64,000 bases of DNA from Saccharopolyspora rhizosphaerae (GCF_003931915.1 NZ_RSAA01000014.1:310001-374000); one strand, 5' to 3'. Positions 17,370-28,124 are shown, counted from the stretch's first letter. The notes: a model not told the origin generated them from the sequence alone. Numbers and translations are program-made.

Positions 17370-18461
17370 TCAGCGCAGGCCGGTGCCCCGGGCCAGAGCG
17401 GTGTCGATGAGGGTGGTCAGCAGAGTCGGGTAGTCGATGCCGCTGTGCGCCCACATCCGCGGGTACAGCGAGATCGACGTGAAGCCCGGCATCGTGTTGA
17501 CCTCGTTGATGATCAGGTGGCCCTCGTCGGAGAGGAAGGAGTCGACGCGGGCCAGGCCCTGGCACTCCAGGGCGGCGAAGGCGCGGACCGCCATGTCGCG
17601 CAGCTGGGCCGTGTGCTCGTCGCTGATCTTGGCGGGCAGGTCGAACTCGGTGACGTCGTCGAGGTACTTCGACTCGTAGTCGTACCAGTCGCTCTCACCG
17701 GTGACCCGCAGCTCGGCGGGCTGAGAGGCCTCGACCCGGCCGTCCGGGAACTCCAGCACGCCGCACTCGATCTCGCGGCCGGTCACGCCGCTCTCGATGA
17801 TGACCTTCGGGTCGGTGCGCCGGGCCTCGGTGATGGCCTCGTCCAGGTCGGCCCAGTCGGTGACCTTGGTGATGCCCAGCGACGAGCCGGCGCGCGCGGG
17901 CTTGACGAACACCGGCAGGGTGAGCCGCTCGCGCTGCGCGTCGGTCAGCGTTCCCTGGCCGCGGCGCAGGACTTCGTAGGTGCCGACCTCGAGACCTTCG
18001 GCCGCGAGCAGCTTCTTCGTGTACTCCTTGTCCATCGACACCGCGCTGGAGAGCACGCCCGGCCCCACGTAGGGGACGTCGGCCATCTCCAGCAGGCCCT
18101 GGATGGTGCCGTCCTCACCGAAAGCGCCGTGCAGCACCGGGAAGACGACGTCCACACCCGAGAGCACTTCGCCGCCCTTGCCGGGTTCGAGCAGCACCAG
18201 CTCCTGGCGCGTCGGGTCCCCCGGCAGGGCCAGCGCGGTGCCGGAGACGACCTGGGGTTCCTTGCGGTCCCGGATCTCCAGCTGCTTCGGGTCGTCGGTG
18301 CCGAGCACCCAAGCGCCTTCCTGGGTGATGCCCACCGGCACGATCTCGAAACGGTCCTGGTCCAGGTGGGCGAGCACGCTGCCACCGGAGACGCAGGAGA
18401 TGCCGTGCTCGGTGCTGCGCCCGCCGAAAACGACGGCCACCCGGGTCTTGCGCGAAGTCAT
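17370..18461 (-). CDS. ddl: D-alanine--D-alanine ligase
   Basis: 363 aa. Joins two D-Ala for peptidoglycan precursors, using ATP. N-terminal [20 protein letters not shown], then [17 protein letters not shown] with the D-Ala site, ATP-grasp elements [16 protein letters not shown] and IECGVLE, and the metal site [23 protein letters not shown] at 18461 chosen: it matches family length, and TATGGT ends exactly 7 nt upstream (leaderless pattern); the frame stays open upstream only as a shadow of the MocR gene. Unlike in mycobacteria, gpsA is not adjacent because a MocR/flavoprotein/cysteine block intervenes. Confidence 0.97.
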   Translation of the reverse strand: MTSRKTRVAVVFGGRSTEHGISCVSGGSVLAHLDQDRFEIVPVGITQEGAWVLGTDDPKQLEIRDRKEPQVVSGTALALPGDPTRQELVLLEPGKGGEVLSGVDVVFPVLHGAFGEDGTIQGLLEMADVPYVGPGVLSSAVSMDKEYTKKLLAAEGLEVGTYEVLRRGQGTLTDAQRERLTLPVFVKPARAGSSLGITKVTDWADLDEAITEARRTDPKVIIESGVTGREIECGVLEFPDGRVEASQPAELRVTGESDWYDYESKYLDDVTEFDLPAKISDEHTAQLRDMAVRAFAALECQGLARVDSFLSDEGHLIINEVNTMPGFTSISLYPRMWAHSGIDYPTLLTTLIDTALARGTGLR

Positions 18462-18468
18462 GGGCGGG

Positions 18469-18474
18469 ACCATA
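18469..18474 (-). promoter_or_regulatory. ddl: ddl -10 box for a leaderless transcript
   Basis: Minus-strand TATGGT, 7 nt, ATG. No Shine-Dalgarno is present. Confidence 0.5.
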
Positions 18475-18538
18475 CCCCGGGCCGGCTCCGGTCGTTCCAC
18501 GAAGCCCTCTCGCGAGCGACACGATGCGGTCTCGGCGT

Positions 18539-19957
18539 TCACCCGTCCGTCCTGCGGCACAACTCGGCCACGACGGGCAGGGCGGATTCGAGTTCGTGGC
18601 GGCTGCAGGCGGCGTAGCCGAGGGCCAGTCCGCACCACCGCTGGGGCCCGTCGTGGTGGCGTCGCAACCCGTCGAGCACGAGCCCTTCCTCGGCACCTCG
18701 GTCCAGCACGCGCCGCTCGGTCTCGGCGTCGGGCAGCGGCAGCACCACGTGGGCCCCCGCGCGGTCGCCGAAGACCTCGATGCCCTCCGCGGCGAGGGAG
18801 TCGACGACGAGGGCGCGGCGCTGCGACAGCTCGCGGCGCAACCGTCGCAAGTGGCGCCCGAGGTCCCCGTGCCGCGCGAGTTCCACCAGCACGCGTTGGC
18901 CCGCCAGCGCCGGCCCTTGCCCGATGCGCTCGCGGTGCCGCTGGACAGCGCTGGTGATCGGTTCGGCCGCCAGCATCCAGCCGACGCCGAGCGTGGGGGT
19001 GAGGATCTTGCTGGTGGTGCCCAGGTGCACCACGACGTCCGGAGCCATCGAGGCCAGCACCGGGAGCGGGGCGACGTCGTAGCGGAGTTCGCCGTCGTAG
19101 TCGTCCTCGACGATGAGCCAGTCCTCGTCGCGGGCGCGCTCGATGAGGGCGATGCGGCGTTCGGCGGGCAACCTCCCGCCGATGGGGAACTGGTGCGCGG
19201 GCGAGCAGTAGACGGCCGCGACTCCCCTCGGGACGTCCTCGACGACCAGTCCGGAGTGGTCGACCGGCGCGGCAACGACCTCGATGCCTGCCGCCTTCAG
19301 CGCACCGACCGCGCGCTGGTAGCCGGGTTCCTCGACGGCGACCTTCGCTCCGCGCGGCAGCACCGCGGCGGCCAGCTCGCCGAGGGCGGTGCTGGTCCCG
19401 CCGGTGGCCAGCACGTTCTCCGCGGTCCACCCGCCGGGCACCAGACCCCGGTGCCGCAGCAGGTGTTCCACGACGGCCTCGCGGTAGCTGAGCAGCCCGG
19501 CGCGCTGCGGGCGCAGGTCGGGCGCGGTGTCGGCGGCGGCGCGCCACGCGCGGCGCCACGCGGCGCGGTCGAGGCCGTCGGCCCAGGGGACTCCGGCGAA
19601 CAGCTGCACCATCGGCCGCTCGGCGTGCGGCGGTTCCAGGACGGGTGGCGGCACGGCGTCGGTGCGGGCGCCGGGCGGGCTGGTGGTGACGAAGGTGCCC
19701 GAGCCGCGGCGTCCGACGATCCAGCCCTCGGCGTGCAACTGCTCGTAGGCGGCGGCGGTGACGGTCCGGCTCACGGACAGGTGCCGAGCCAGGGCGCGCG
19801 TCGACGGCAAGCGGTCGCCGCCGCGCAGCTGGCCGATGGTGGCTGCGTGCCGCAACGCGTCGGCGAGCTGCACCGCGAGCGGCAGATCGGCGTCCCGGTG
19901 CAGGTCGATCGGCAGTTCCAGCAGCGGCGAGCTGGCCGCGGGCACGTCATGTGGCAT
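18539..19957 (-). CDS. MocR-type regulator (GntR winged helix fused to class I aminotransferase-like domain)
   Basis: 472 aa, the standard MocR/PdxR size. Residues about 15-85 form a GntR winged helix ([41 protein letters not shown]), followed by a linker and an aminotransferase fold with [28 protein letters not shown] and the PLP-lysine motif [16 protein letters not shown]. Such proteins use PLP as a ligand, often to control vitamin B6 or amino-acid genes. ATG at 19957 has GGGAG 9 nt upstream. Divergent from a pyridoxamine-phosphate-oxidase-fold gene across 60 nt, which is the probable target. Confidence 0.93.
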   Translation of the reverse strand: MPHDVPAASSPLLELPIDLHRDADLPLAVQLADALRHAATIGQLRGGDRLPSTRALARHLSVSRTVTAAAYEQLHAEGWIVGRRGSGTFVTTSPPGARTDAVPPPVLEPPHAERPMVQLFAGVPWADGLDRAAWRRAWRAAADTAPDLRPQRAGLLSYREAVVEHLLRHRGLVPGGWTAENVLATGGTSTALGELAAAVLPRGAKVAVEEPGYQRAVGALKAAGIEVVAAPVDHSGLVVEDVPRGVAAVYCSPAHQFPIGGRLPAERRIALIERARDEDWLIVEDDYDGELRYDVAPLPVLASMAPDVVVHLGTTSKILTPTLGVGWMLAAEPITSAVQRHRERIGQGPALAGQRVLVELARHGDLGRHLRRLRRELSQRRALVVDSLAAEGIEVFGDRAGAHVVLPLPDAETERRVLDRGAEEGLVLDGLRRHHDGPQRWCGLALGYAACSRHELESALPVVAELCRRTDG

Positions 19958-19975
19958 TTCGGGATTCTCCCTGAT

Positions 19976-19994
19976 TGGCACTTCGATGATGCCA
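19976..19994. promoter_or_regulatory. Candidate MocR operator
   Basis: TGGCA (19976-19980) and TGCCA (19990-19994), an inverted pair 9 nt apart, in the 60-nt gap between the divergent genes. A further TGGCA lies at the MocR start. Confidence 0.35.
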
Positions 19995-20017
19995 CTCGTG
20001 CGGGCGATGCTGGCGAC

Positions 20018-20662
20018 GTGACTTCGCAGCTCTCCCCCACCGAACGGTCCACCGTCCGCCGCGGCGCCCACCGGGCGCGCACCGACCGCGCCGACCTGCA
20101 CGCGACCCTCGACGCCGGGCTGGTCTGCCACCTCGCCCTGGTCGTCGACGGAGCGCCACGGGTGCTGCCCACCGGCTACGGACGTCGCGACGACACGCTC
20201 TACCTGCACGGGTCGACCGGGGCGCGAAGCCTGCGAGAAGCCGACGAGGTGTGCGTGTCGGTGACCCTCGTGGACGGCGTCGTCTACTCGCGGGCGATGA
20301 TGCACCACTCGATGAACTACCGGTCAGCGGTGATCCACGGCCGGGTCCGGCGCGTCGAGGACCCGGACGAACGCTGGGAAGCCCTGCGGGCGATCACCGA
20401 GCACCTCGCGCCCGGGTCGTGGGACTACGCGCGGCACCCGAACCGGAAGGAGCTCGCCGCCACCACGGTGCTGGCGCTGGACCTCGGCGAGGCGTCGGTC
20501 AAGATCCGGAACGCCGACCCCGGCGACGACCCCGAGGACGTCGAGGCGAACGAGGTCTGGGCCGGTGTCCTCCCGCTGCACCGGACCTGGGGCGAGCCAG
20601 TGCCCGCCTCCGACCTCGTCGCGGAACTGCCCGTCCCGGAGCACGTCCTGCGCAGGAGGTGA
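20018..20662 (+). CDS. Pyridoxamine-5'-phosphate-oxidase-fold flavin-binding protein
   Basis: 214 aa, FMN-binding split barrel: DLHATLDAGLVCHLALVVDGAPRVLPTGYGRRDDTLYLHGST and GVVYSRAMMHHSMNYRSAVIHGRVRRVEDPDERWEALRAITEHL are the strand and insertion patterns of the FMN/F420/heme-utilisation subgroup rather than PdxH itself. The His-rich MMHHSMNYRS lies in the cofactor region. GTG at 20018 is used; there is no clear ribosome-binding site. Divergently paired with MocR, so its expression is probably PLP- or effector-dependent. The reaction is unknown. Confidence 0.85.
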   Translation: MTSQLSPTERSTVRRGAHRARTDRADLHATLDAGLVCHLALVVDGAPRVLPTGYGRRDDTLYLHGSTGARSLREADEVCVSVTLVDGVVYSRAMMHHSMNYRSAVIHGRVRRVEDPDERWEALRAITEHLAPGSWDYARHPNRKELAATTVLALDLGEASVKIRNADPGDDPEDVEANEVWAGVLPLHRTWGEPVPASDLVAELPVPEHVLRRR

Positions 20663-20667
20663 GCGGC

Positions 20668-21105
20668 TCAGCCCTGGATCGTGCGGTTGGCCCGCTGCGG
20701 GCGGTAGACGTGGATGGTCACCGCCGGGTCGACGCCGAGGTTGCTGACCTGGTGCGCGTAGTGCGGGCCGAACACGCGCGACTGGCCGACCGCCAGCGAG
20801 TGCAGGACCTCGGCGTGGCCGGGGCGGGCGACCCGCTCGGTCAGGTTGCCCTGCACCACGGTGAAAGCGCCGGTGGCACCGCCGTGGTCGTGCAGGTCGG
20901 TGTGCTGGCCGGGCAACCAGCTCAGCAGCCACGCCTCGTAGGCGTCGGTGCGGGCGAGCAGCCCGGCCCAGCGCTCGTCGGCGTCGTAGCGGAGCAGGTG
21001 CGCCCAGGAGCCGCGGTCGGCGGCGAACTCACGGGCGATGCGAGCCGGGTGCGCGGTGCTCAGGTCAGCTGGTGCGGCAACGGTGTTGGGCGGAACGGCG
21101 AACAC
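20668..21105 (-). CDS. Cysteine dioxygenase (type I cupin)
   Basis: 145 aa, somewhat shorter than typical bacterial CDO (about 180-200). Oxidises L-cysteine to cysteine sulfinate with a mononuclear iron. Cupin motif 1 HTDLHDHGGATGAF supplies iron ligands His72 and His74; His118 in HYAHQVSN is the third. GTG at 21105 is chosen because AAGGA lies 7 nt upstream; the longer open frame upstream has no family similarity. It is preceded at 21195-21281 by a small ORF ending in a cysteine-rich tail, so expression may be controlled by cysteine supply. The next gene in the same direction upstream is a cystathionine lyase-type enzyme. Confidence 0.88.
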   Translation of the reverse strand: MFAVPPNTVAAPADLSTAHPARIAREFAADRGSWAHLLRYDADERWAGLLARTDAYEAWLLSWLPGQHTDLHDHGGATGAFTVVQGNLTERVARPGHAEVLHSLAVGQSRVFGPHYAHQVSNLGVDPAVTIHVYRPQRANRTIQG

Positions 21106-21194
21106 GGTGGAGTCCTTCGGAGATCGTGAGCTGACCCCGGGGCGCAGGCGCGCGAGGGCGCCGCGATCAACCCGGAGAGGAGTGCGAGGTTCGA

Positions 21195-21281
21195 TCAACA
21201 CGAAGAACAGGAACAGAGCGCGCTGGCGACGCGGTGCAGGTCGATGTGACCCCGTCGGCCGGTGAACGCACGCTTCAACAC
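21195..21281 (-). CDS. Putative cysteine-rich leader peptide of the cysteine dioxygenase gene
   Basis: 28 codons from GTG 21281 (start uncertain; no ribosome-binding site seen) ending HIDLHRVASALCSCSSC and a stop 90 nt before the dioxygenase. From memory, short actinobacterial leader peptides upstream of sulfur genes carry a similar RRHxDLxRxxSAxC pattern. Four of the last seven codons here are TGT/TGC-type cysteine codons (three TGT at CSCSSC), rare in this genome. Ribosome stalling there when Cys-tRNA is scarce could control the downstream gene; in 21106-21194 I cannot pick out a definite terminator. Confidence 0.5.
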   Translation of the reverse strand: MLKRAFTGRRGHIDLHRVASALCSCSSC

Positions 21282-22065
21282 GCCACGTACTGAACCAGCG
21301 CCCCTCCCCGTCGTCAACCAGATCCGCACCGCGTCCCCACGACCCGCGACGCACTTCACACCCGTCGGGGTGAGAGCTCCGGGTCGCGGCGGTGTTCCCA
21401 CCCGCCCTCGCGGCCGGGTGGTCCGCACCACGCGCCGGCAGGGGTTCCCCGGGAGCGGCACGGACCACACCTGCACCCGAACCCCGACCACCGCGGTCGG
21501 CGCACCCCAGGGTGCCCAAGCGCCGAAGGAGCTCGGAAGACGTCCTCGACCGGGCTTTCGGCCCCTGAGCACCCCCTGCGAACCCACGACTCGTCACGCA
21601 CCGGTAGGCCCTCGAGGTGCCGATGCGCCGGTCTCGGCGGTGGGTCGCCCCTCGAGCACTTCCCTCCATCCCGATGCCGTCGCGTCCGAACCCGGATCAC
21701 CGGGGATCCGTCACCCCGGCATCCGGAACGAGGCGTGACGAGGTCAGGACGAGGCTCGGACAGGGCCTCGGGTCCGCAGCCCTCCGTCGACCAGGTCACG
21801 ACTCGCCGCGACCGTCGAGGCGCTCCACGCCTGGTCGAGTGCGTCCCCGGTGATCAGGAGCCGGATGTGGGGTTCCGGACGGACAGGAGACTCGCGTGGC
21901 GCAGCCGTCACGACACACCGCACCCCCGTTTCCACCTGGTCGCACGCGCTCTGGTCCGAGGGGGAGTCCTTCTACGCAGCCCGGGGTCCACCGCAGAACC
22001 CGGAACACCCGGTGATCAGGAGCCGGAACCACCGCGGTGATCCCCCGGCACCGGTCGCCGATGCG
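21282..22065. other. Long non-coding stretch
   Basis: 784 bases with no convincing gene: reading frames on both strands are Pro/Arg/Thr-rich and resemble no family. It contains the word CCGGTGATCAGGAGCCGGA twice (21847-21865 and 22009-22027) and a related inverted GGATCACCGGGG at 21694. It may be decayed sequence or a long 5' region of the cysteine dioxygenase transcript. Confidence 0.5.
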
Positions 22066-23223
22066 TCAGGAGAGGGCTTGGAGGACGTCCCGGACGAGGT
22101 CGTCGGGGTCTTCGCAGCCCGCTGAGAAGCGGACGAAGCCCTCGGGGACCGGGTCGCCCCACTGGGCTCGGCGGTCGGCGGTGCTGTGCAGGCCGCCGAA
22201 GCTGGTGGCCGCGACGACGAGCCGGCTGCGGCCGAGGAAGGCCTGCACCGCGTCGGCGTCGGCGAGCTCGAAGCGGAACACCCCGCCGAAGCGGCGCATC
22301 TGCTTGCTCGCCAAGGCGTGCGCTGGGTCCTGCGACCAGCCCGGCCAGCGCAGCTCGCTCACCGCCGGGTGGCCGGAGAGGGCTTCGACGAGGGCCGCGG
22401 CGTTCTCCGCCTGCCGCGACAACCGCAGGTCGAGGGTTCCCATGCTGCGGTGCGCCAACCAGCTCTCGAACGGGCCGGGGATCGCACCGGACAGGGATCG
22501 CGCGCGCACCAGGCGGTTCGCGAGCTCCTCGTCGCGCACCGACACGTGTCCCATGAGCAGATCGCTGTGCCCGGACAGGGCCTTGGTGTCGCTGGCGACG
22601 ACGACGTCCGCGCCCAGTTCCAGCGGCCGCTGCCCCAACGGGGTCGCGGTGGTGTTGTCGACCGCCAGCAACGCTCCCGCGGCGTGGGCACGCCCGGCCA
22701 GTTCGGCGATGTCGCAGACGTCCCCGCCCGGGTTGGACGGGGTTTCCAGCAGCACCAGGCGCGCACCGTCGAAGACGTCGTCGGTCCACGGCCCGGTCGT
22801 GGCGATCTCGCGCACGTCGAGCTGGAGTTCGGTCAGCTCGTCGGTGACGAACTGGCGCGTCGCGTAGTAGCCGTCCGAGGGCAGCACGAGCTTGTCGCCG
22901 GTGCGGAGGACCGCCCGCAGCAACGTGCTGATCGCGGCCATGCCCGAGGGCAGCAGCACGCAGTGCCCGCCGTCGAGCTCGCCGATCGCGGATTCCAGCG
23001 CGCGCCAGGTGGGGTTCCCCGCGCGACCGTAGAAGTCGCTGCTCGGACCGGACGCGCCGAGGTGGTACGGCGCGGCGAACACCGGCCCCGGCAGCAGCGG
23101 CGAGCCCGCCTCCGGTTCCGGGTGCCCGCCGTGCACCACGCGCGTTCCGTCGCCGAACTCCCCAAGATCCACTGTGGTCACTCCTGCACTCGCGATCGGC
23201 GCGAGCGCGGTGACCGGATTCAT
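22066..23223 (-). CDS. Cystathionine gamma-lyase type PLP enzyme (Cys/Met metabolism family)
   Basis: 385 aa, fold-type [24 protein letters not shown] (53-86 region), [32 protein letters not shown] and [15 protein letters not shown] with PLP-binding Lys214 define the family (cystathionine lyases, synthases, methionine gamma-lyase). Exact substrate is not certain; the sequence is most like the actinobacterial lyases found behind gpsA. ATG at 23223 overlaps the gpsA stop (ATGA), so translation is coupled. If a gamma-lyase, it produces cysteine, the substrate of the dioxygenase downstream. Confidence 0.88.
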   Translation of the reverse strand: MNPVTALAPIASAGVTTVDLGEFGDGTRVVHGGHPEPEAGSPLLPGPVFAAPYHLGASGPSSDFYGRAGNPTWRALESAIGELDGGHCVLLPSGMAAISTLLRAVLRTGDKLVLPSDGYYATRQFVTDELTELQLDVREIATTGPWTDDVFDGARLVLLETPSNPGGDVCDIAELAGRAHAAGALLAVDNTTATPLGQRPLELGADVVVASDTKALSGHSDLLMGHVSVRDEELANRLVRARSLSGAIPGPFESWLAHRSMGTLDLRLSRQAENAAALVEALSGHPAVSELRWPGWSQDPAHALASKQMRRFGGVFRFELADADAVQAFLGRSRLVVAATSFGGLHSTADRRAQWGDPVPEGFVRFSAGCEDPDDLVRDVLQALS

Positions 23224-24227
23224 TCGGCCTTGCGCTCGCGTCCCAGCAACTCCGCCGCCGCCGGCCCCGGCTGCAGCCCTTCGTGGCACACCCGGTGCAC
23301 CACGTCGGTGATGGGCATCTCCACGCCGTGCCGCTCGGCCAGCTGGCGGATCGAGGAGCAGGATTTCACGCCCTCCGACACCTGGCCGTGGGCAGCCTCC
23401 TGCGCCTGGGCGAGCGTCTCCCCGCGGCCCAGCCGCTCGCCGAAGGTCCGGTTGCGCGACAACGGCGACGAGCAGGTCGCCACCAGGTCGCCCAGGCCCG
23501 CCAGCCCGGCGAAGGTCATCTGGTCGGCTCCCAGCGCCACGCCCAGCCGCGCCGTCTCCGCCAGACCCCGGGTGATCAGCGACGACATCGTGTTGTGCCC
23601 GTACCCGAGCCCTGCGGCGATGCCGCAGGCCAGCGCGATGACGTTCTTGCAGGCACCGGAGATCTCGATGCCGACCATGTCGGTGTTGGTGTAGGGCCGG
23701 AAGTACGGCGTGAAGGAGGCCTTCTGCAGCGCCACCGCCCGCTCCTCGTCGGGGCAGGCGACGACGGTCGCGGTGGGCTGTCCGGCGGCGATCTCCTTGG
23801 CCAGGTTCGGTCCGGAGACGACAGCGACCCGTCCCATCGGCACGTCGGCGACTTCTGCGACGACCTGGCTCATCCGCTTGAGGGTGCTCAGCTCCACCCC
23901 CTTGGCCAGGCTCACCAGCGTCGCGTCCGGCGGCAGCAGCGGCTGCCAGCCGGCGAGGTTCTCCCGCAGCGTCTGGCTGGGCACCGCCAGCACCACGAAC
24001 TCGGCGGCGTGCACCGCCTCGGCCGCGTCGTCGGTGGCGCGCAGCTTGACGGGCAGTTCGACTCCGGGCAGGTACGCGCTGTTGCAACGGGTTTCGTTGA
24101 TCTCCGCCGCGACCTGCGGGCGCCGCGCCCAGAGGGCGACGTCGTTGCCCGCGTCGGCGAGGACCTTCGCGAACGTCGTCCCCCAGGATCCGGCGCCCAG
24201 CACCGCGATCCGCTCAGGCTGCGCCAT
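23220..24227 (-). CDS. gpsA: NAD(P)-dependent glycerol-3-phosphate dehydrogenase
   Basis: 335 aa. Reduces dihydroxyacetone phosphate to sn-glycerol-3-phosphate, the backbone for phospholipids. N-terminal Rossmann motif [16 protein letters not shown] (9-24), LAKGVE with the conserved lysine, [10 protein letters not shown], and the C-terminal catalytic [19 protein letters not shown] and [14 protein letters not shown] blocks. ATG at 24227 has GGGA 4 nt upstream and overlaps the end of plsC by 14 nt. plsC-gpsA-lyase thus form a tightly packed unit; PlsC uses a product two steps after GpsA, a functional link. Confidence 0.96.
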   Translation of the reverse strand: MAQPERIAVLGAGSWGTTFAKVLADAGNDVALWARRPQVAAEINETRCNSAYLPGVELPVKLRATDDAAEAVHAAEFVVLAVPSQTLRENLAGWQPLLPPDATLVSLAKGVELSTLKRMSQVVAEVADVPMGRVAVVSGPNLAKEIAAGQPTATVVACPDEERAVALQKASFTPYFRPYTNTDMVGIEISGACKNVIALACGIAAGLGYGHNTMSSLITRGLAETARLGVALGADQMTFAGLAGLGDLVATCSSPLSRNRTFGERLGRGETLAQAQEAAHGQVSEGVKSCSSIRQLAERHGVEMPITDVVHRVCHEGLQPGPAAAELLGRERKAE

Positions 24228-24993
24228 CGGTTCCCTTCTTCTTGCGCGCGGGGGCGTAGAACTCGGTGGGCGGCTCCTCCTGCCGGATCTCACCGAGCAG
24301 TTCGCGGACCCGGGACATCGCCAGGTGCGTGACCTCGCGGACCGTCTCCACGTCCGGCTCCACGCCGCCGCGGTAGGCCGACAGGTCCAGCGGTTCACCG
24401 AAGACGTAGTTCACGGTCTTGCGCGGGAAGGGCCGGAACTTCTTGTTGTAGTGGTCGTAGATCTCGCGGGTCCCGTAGCGGGCGGCCGGGATGACCGGCA
24501 CGTCGTTGGTCAGCGCGAGCCGCGCGACGCCCATCTTGGGCGTCATCGGCCAGCCGTCGGGGTCCTTGGTGATGGTGCCGTCCGGGTAGATCACCAGGAC
24601 CTTGCCACCCTCCAGCCCGGCGTGCGCGTCGCGCAGGCTCCGCTGCGCGTCAGCGGTGCCCCGGTAGACGGGGATCTGCTCGACGCCGACCAGCACGTTC
24701 CGCAGCACCGGCACGTCCCACAGGCTGTTCTTGGCCATGAACCGCGGCACCCGCGCGGCGCGGTGAACCATCACCGCGTCGAAGACCGGGTCCAGGTGGG
24801 AGACGTGGTTGAGCACGAGCAGCGCGGGGCCCTCGGCCGGGATGTGGTGCGCCCCGCGCACGCGGACGCGCGCCAGCAGGTGCGTCAGCGGGTAGAACAC
24901 CCAGCGGGCCAGGCCCAGCCAGAAGATGCCCATCCCGTGTGCCTTCTCGCGGGTCTTCCTCCGCTGGCGTCGGAGGTTCCTCTGTTCCGCCAC
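24214..24993 (-). CDS. plsC: 1-acyl-sn-glycerol-3-phosphate acyltransferase
   Basis: 259 aa from GTG 24993, preferred over GTG 24999 because GGAGGA then lies 6 nt upstream. Acylates lysophosphatidate to phosphatidate at the membrane. Acyltransferase block I NHVSHLD gives catalytic His63 and Asp68, block III is [11 protein letters not shown] with the P/EGT-like turn, block [13 protein letters not shown] basic N-terminal tail ([16 protein letters not shown]) precedes one hydrophobic segment. The C-terminus is Lys-rich and overlaps gpsA. Confidence 0.93.
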   Translation of the reverse strand: MAEQRNLRRQRRKTREKAHGMGIFWLGLARWVFYPLTHLLARVRVRGAHHIPAEGPALLVLNHVSHLDPVFDAVMVHRAARVPRFMAKNSLWDVPVLRNVLVGVEQIPVYRGTADAQRSLRDAHAGLEGGKVLVIYPDGTITKDPDGWPMTPKMGVARLALTNDVPVIPAARYGTREIYDHYNKKFRPFPRKTVNYVFGEPLDLSAYRGGVEPDVETVREVTHLAMSRVRELLGEIRQEEPPTEFYAPARKKKGTDGAA

Positions 24994-25114
24994 GGCCACT
25001 CCTCCATGTCTCGAGCGCCAGCCAAATTACCCGTCCCCGGACCCAGCCACGTCAACCAGGCTGCAGTTCGGAAGCCCACCACCGCATCGGCGGACGTTGA
25101 CGCAAGATGGACCC

Positions 25115-25762
25115 GTGACCTCCGACAACACGCCCGGTACCACCGGGGTGCACCTGCTGGTACCGCTCAAGCCCCTGGCCCGGGCCAAATCCCGGCTGCT
25201 GGCCGGGCGCGGCTCGGCCGGGCACGTCGAGCTGGTCACCGCGATGGCGCTGGACACCGTCGCCGCCGCCCGCCGCGCCCGCGGTGTGGTGGAGGTCGTG
25301 GTCGTCTCCTCCGACCGCGCGCTCACCGAGGCATTCACCGGCCTCGGCGTCGAAGTCGTGCCCGACGACCCCGGCGACGGGCTCAACGCCGCCTTGCGGC
25401 ACGGCGACGAGGTGCTGCGCGCCCGGGGAGCCTTCCGCGTGGGTGCTCTGCAGGCGGACCTGCCGGCGCTGCGACCGGGAGAGCTCGGGTGGGCGCTGCG
25501 CGCGGCGGGAACCGATCGCTCGTTCTGCCCCGACCTGGGCGGCGACGGTACGACGCTGCTGCTGGGTGAACCGGACCAACCGCTGGACCCGCGGTTCGGC
25601 CCGGGTTCGGCCGAGGCCCACTTCGAGTCCGGTGCGAAAAGCCTGCTCGGCCCGTGGGAGTCGCTGCGCCGCGACGTCGACACCGAAGCGGACCTCACCG
25701 CGGCGGAGGTCGTGGGGCTCGGCCCCCGCACCGCCGCGCGGCTCTTCCGGTCCGGCGGGTGA
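25115..25762 (+). CDS. cofC: Phosphoenolpyruvate / 2-phospho-L-lactate guanylyltransferase (F420 biosynthesis)
   Basis: 215 aa. Nucleotidyltransferase fold that transfers GMP to phosphoenolpyruvate or 2-phospholactate in coenzyme F420 synthesis; the M. tuberculosis homologue in the same gene order is FbiD. Signature [18 protein letters not shown] at the N-terminus, [45 protein letters not shown] and [13 protein letters not shown] at 25115 gives the expected start. It runs just ahead of ppk in the same direction with about 100 nt between them. Confidence 0.92.
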   Translation: MTSDNTPGTTGVHLLVPLKPLARAKSRLLAGRGSAGHVELVTAMALDTVAAARRARGVVEVVVVSSDRALTEAFTGLGVEVVPDDPGDGLNAALRHGDEVLRARGAFRVGALQADLPALRPGELGWALRAAGTDRSFCPDLGGDGTTLLLGEPDQPLDPRFGPGSAEAHFESGAKSLLGPWESLRRDVDTEADLTAAEVVGLGPRTAARLFRSGG

Positions 25763-25865
25763 GCCGCTCGCGCGCGTCACGCGTGGTGCGCCTGTGCCCA
25801 GGCGAACATCAGGCGGACCTCGGCAGCGGTCGATCGGGGACGGCTGGTTGGGTGACAATGGCGCG

Positions 25866-28124
25866 GTGAGCACCAACAGCAGCGACGGGTCGCCGGAGCG
25901 GCCCGCCCAGCGCACCTCGTCCTCCGGCACGGCCGCGAACAGCACGTCGCGTCCTGCTCGTGGTGGCGCCTCCGGCACCAAGGTGCCCGAGGCGCTGCCG
26001 GCGGTGAACAGCGGTGCGCGCGTGCCGTCCGCCCCGCCCGCGGTGACCAGGGCGGCGGCCACCACGGACCTGCCGGACGACCGGTACCTCAACCGGGAGC
26101 TCTCCTGGCTGGATTTCAACGCGCGCGTGCTCGCCTTCGCCGAAGACCCGTCGCAGCCGGTGCTGGAGCGGGCGAAGTTCATGGCGATCTTCGCCTCCAA
26201 CCTGGACGAGTTCTACATGGTGCGCGTCGCCGGGCTGAAGCGCCGCGAGGAGACCGGGCTGTCGGTGCGCAGCGCCGACGGGCTCACCCCGCACGAGCAG
26301 CTTGTGCGCATAGCCGCGCGCAACCAAGACCTGATGGAGAAGCTCGGCCGGGTCTTCGTCGACGAGCTGCAGCCGGAGCTCGAGGCCCACGGCATCCGCA
26401 TCCTCGAGTGGGACGAACTGGGTGTCGAGGACCAGAACAAGCTCACCCGGTACTTCGAGGACCACATCTTCCCGGTCCTCACCCCGCTCGCGGTGGACCC
26501 CGCGCACCCGTTCCCCTACATCTCGGGGCTTTCGCTGAACCTCGCGGTGACGGTGACCGACCCGGACGCCGGGATGCGCCGCTTCGCCCGCGTGAAGGTC
26601 CCCGACAACGTGCCGCGGCTGATCCGGGTGGAGGCCGACCGCGAGACCGAGCTCGCCACCTTCCTGCCGCTCGAGGAGCTCATCGCCGCGCACCTGAGCA
26701 AGTTGTTCCCCGGGATGCGGGTTTCCGAGCACCACATCTTCCGCGTCACCCGCAACGCCGACCTGGAGGTCGAGGAGGACCGCGACGAGGACCTGCTGCA
26801 GGCCATGGAGCGCGAGCTCGCGCGCCGCCGCTTCGGCCCGCCGGTGCGCCTGGAAGTCACCGACACGATGAGCGAGAACATGCTCGAGCTCCTGTTGCGT
26901 GAGCTGGAGGTCGACCAGCACGACGTGGTGGAGGTCAAGGGTCTGCTGGACCTGTCCTGCCTGTTCCAGCTCGACAAGCTGCAGCGCCCCGACCTGAAGA
27001 ACGCGCCGTTCGTGCCCGCCACGCACCCGGCCTTCGCCGAGGGTCAGACGCCCAAGAGCATCTTCTCCACGCTGCGCGAGGGCGACGTGCTGGTGCACCA
27101 CCCCTACGACTCGTTCTCCACCTCGGTGCAGCGGTTCATCGAGCAGGCCGCCGCCGACCCGCACGTGCTGGCCATCAAGCAGACCCTGTACCGCACCTCG
27201 GGCGACTCGCCGATCGTCAACGCGCTCATCGACGCCGCCGAGGCGGGCAAGCAGGTCGTGGCGCTGGTCGAGCTCAAGGCGCGCTTCGACGAGCAGGCCA
27301 ACATCCAGTGGGCGCGCACGCTGGAACGTTCGGGCGTGCACGTCGTCTACGGCCTGGTGGGGCTCAAGACGCACTGCAAGACCGCGCTCGTGGTGCGCCA
27401 GGAGGGTTCGACGATCCGCCGCTACTGCCACCTGGGCACCGGCAACTACAACCCCAAGACCGCCCGCATCTACGAGGACCTGGGGCTGCTGACGGCCTCG
27501 CCGGAGATCGGCGCCGACCTCACCGACCTGTTCAACGTGCTCACCGGCTACGCCCGGCACGGCGACTACCGCCGGATCCTGGTGTCCCCGCACGGCATCC
27601 GCACGGGGATCGTGGAACGGGTGGAGGCCGAGATCGAGCGCGCCCGCGAGGGCAAGAGCTGCGGTGTGCGGATGAAGGTGAACTCGCTGGTCGACGAGCA
27701 GATCATCGACTCGCTGTACCGGGCGTCGCTGGCCGGGGTGCCGGTGGAGGTCGTGGTGCGCGGCATCTGCTCGCTCAAGGCCGGGGTCGAAGGCCTCAGC
27801 GAGAACGTCGAGGTGCGGTCGATCCTGGGCAGGTTCCTGGAGCACTCCCGGGTCTTCCACTTCGTCGGCATCGACGAGCACTGGATCGGCAGCGCTGACA
27901 TGATGCACCGCAACCTGGACCGCCGCATCGAAACGCAGGTCCGCGTGACGGACCCGAAGTTGACCGCCCAGCTCGACGCGTTGCTCGACTCCGCGCTGCA
28001 CCCGTCGACGCGCTGCTGGGTGCTCAACTCCAAGGGAGACTGGGAAGCCTCCCCGCGCAGCGGTGAACAGGTCCGTGACCACCAGACCGAGATGCTGTCC
28101 GGCCACGGCGCGAAGGTCTCCTAG
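25866..28124 (+). CDS. ppk: Polyphosphate kinase 1
   Basis: 752 aa. Reversibly polymerises the gamma phosphate of ATP into polyphosphate. After a Ser/Thr/Ala-rich, probably disordered N-terminal extension of about 65 residues, the N domain starts at [18 protein letters not shown], followed by the H domain and two phospholipase-D-like C domains. The autophosphorylated His is His503 in GLKTHCK, with a second His522 in [29 protein letters not shown] is the second catalytic half. GTG at 25866 chosen; the open frame upstream overlaps cofC and is not family-like. Followed closely by mutT1. Confidence 0.97.
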   Translation: MSTNSSDGSPERPAQRTSSSGTAANSTSRPARGGASGTKVPEALPAVNSGARVPSAPPAVTRAAATTDLPDDRYLNRELSWLDFNARVLAFAEDPSQPVLERAKFMAIFASNLDEFYMVRVAGLKRREETGLSVRSADGLTPHEQLVRIAARNQDLMEKLGRVFVDELQPELEAHGIRILEWDELGVEDQNKLTRYFEDHIFPVLTPLAVDPAHPFPYISGLSLNLAVTVTDPDAGMRRFARVKVPDNVPRLIRVEADRETELATFLPLEELIAAHLSKLFPGMRVSEHHIFRVTRNADLEVEEDRDEDLLQAMERELARRRFGPPVRLEVTDTMSENMLELLLRELEVDQHDVVEVKGLLDLSCLFQLDKLQRPDLKNAPFVPATHPAFAEGQTPKSIFSTLREGDVLVHHPYDSFSTSVQRFIEQAAADPHVLAIKQTLYRTSGDSPIVNALIDAAEAGKQVVALVELKARFDEQANIQWARTLERSGVHVVYGLVGLKTHCKTALVVRQEGSTIRRYCHLGTGNYNPKTARIYEDLGLLTASPEIGADLTDLFNVLTGYARHGDYRRILVSPHGIRTGIVERVEAEIERAREGKSCGVRMKVNSLVDEQIIDSLYRASLAGVPVEVVVRGICSLKAGVEGLSENVEVRSILGRFLEHSRVFHFVGIDEHWIGSADMMHRNLDRRIETQVRVTDPKLTAQLDALLDSALHPSTRCWVLNSKGDWEASPRSGEQVRDHQTEMLSGHGAKVS

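Noticed and set aside
17370..19559. 729-codon frame joining ddl to an upstream Arg-rich extension
   Set aside because: Only the 3' 363 codons are Ddl; the rest overlaps the MocR gene in another frame.
21356..21799. Possible gene upstream of cysteine dioxygenase
   Set aside because: Pro/Arg/Gly-rich without motifs; no ribosome-binding site; not consistent with codon bias of neighbours.
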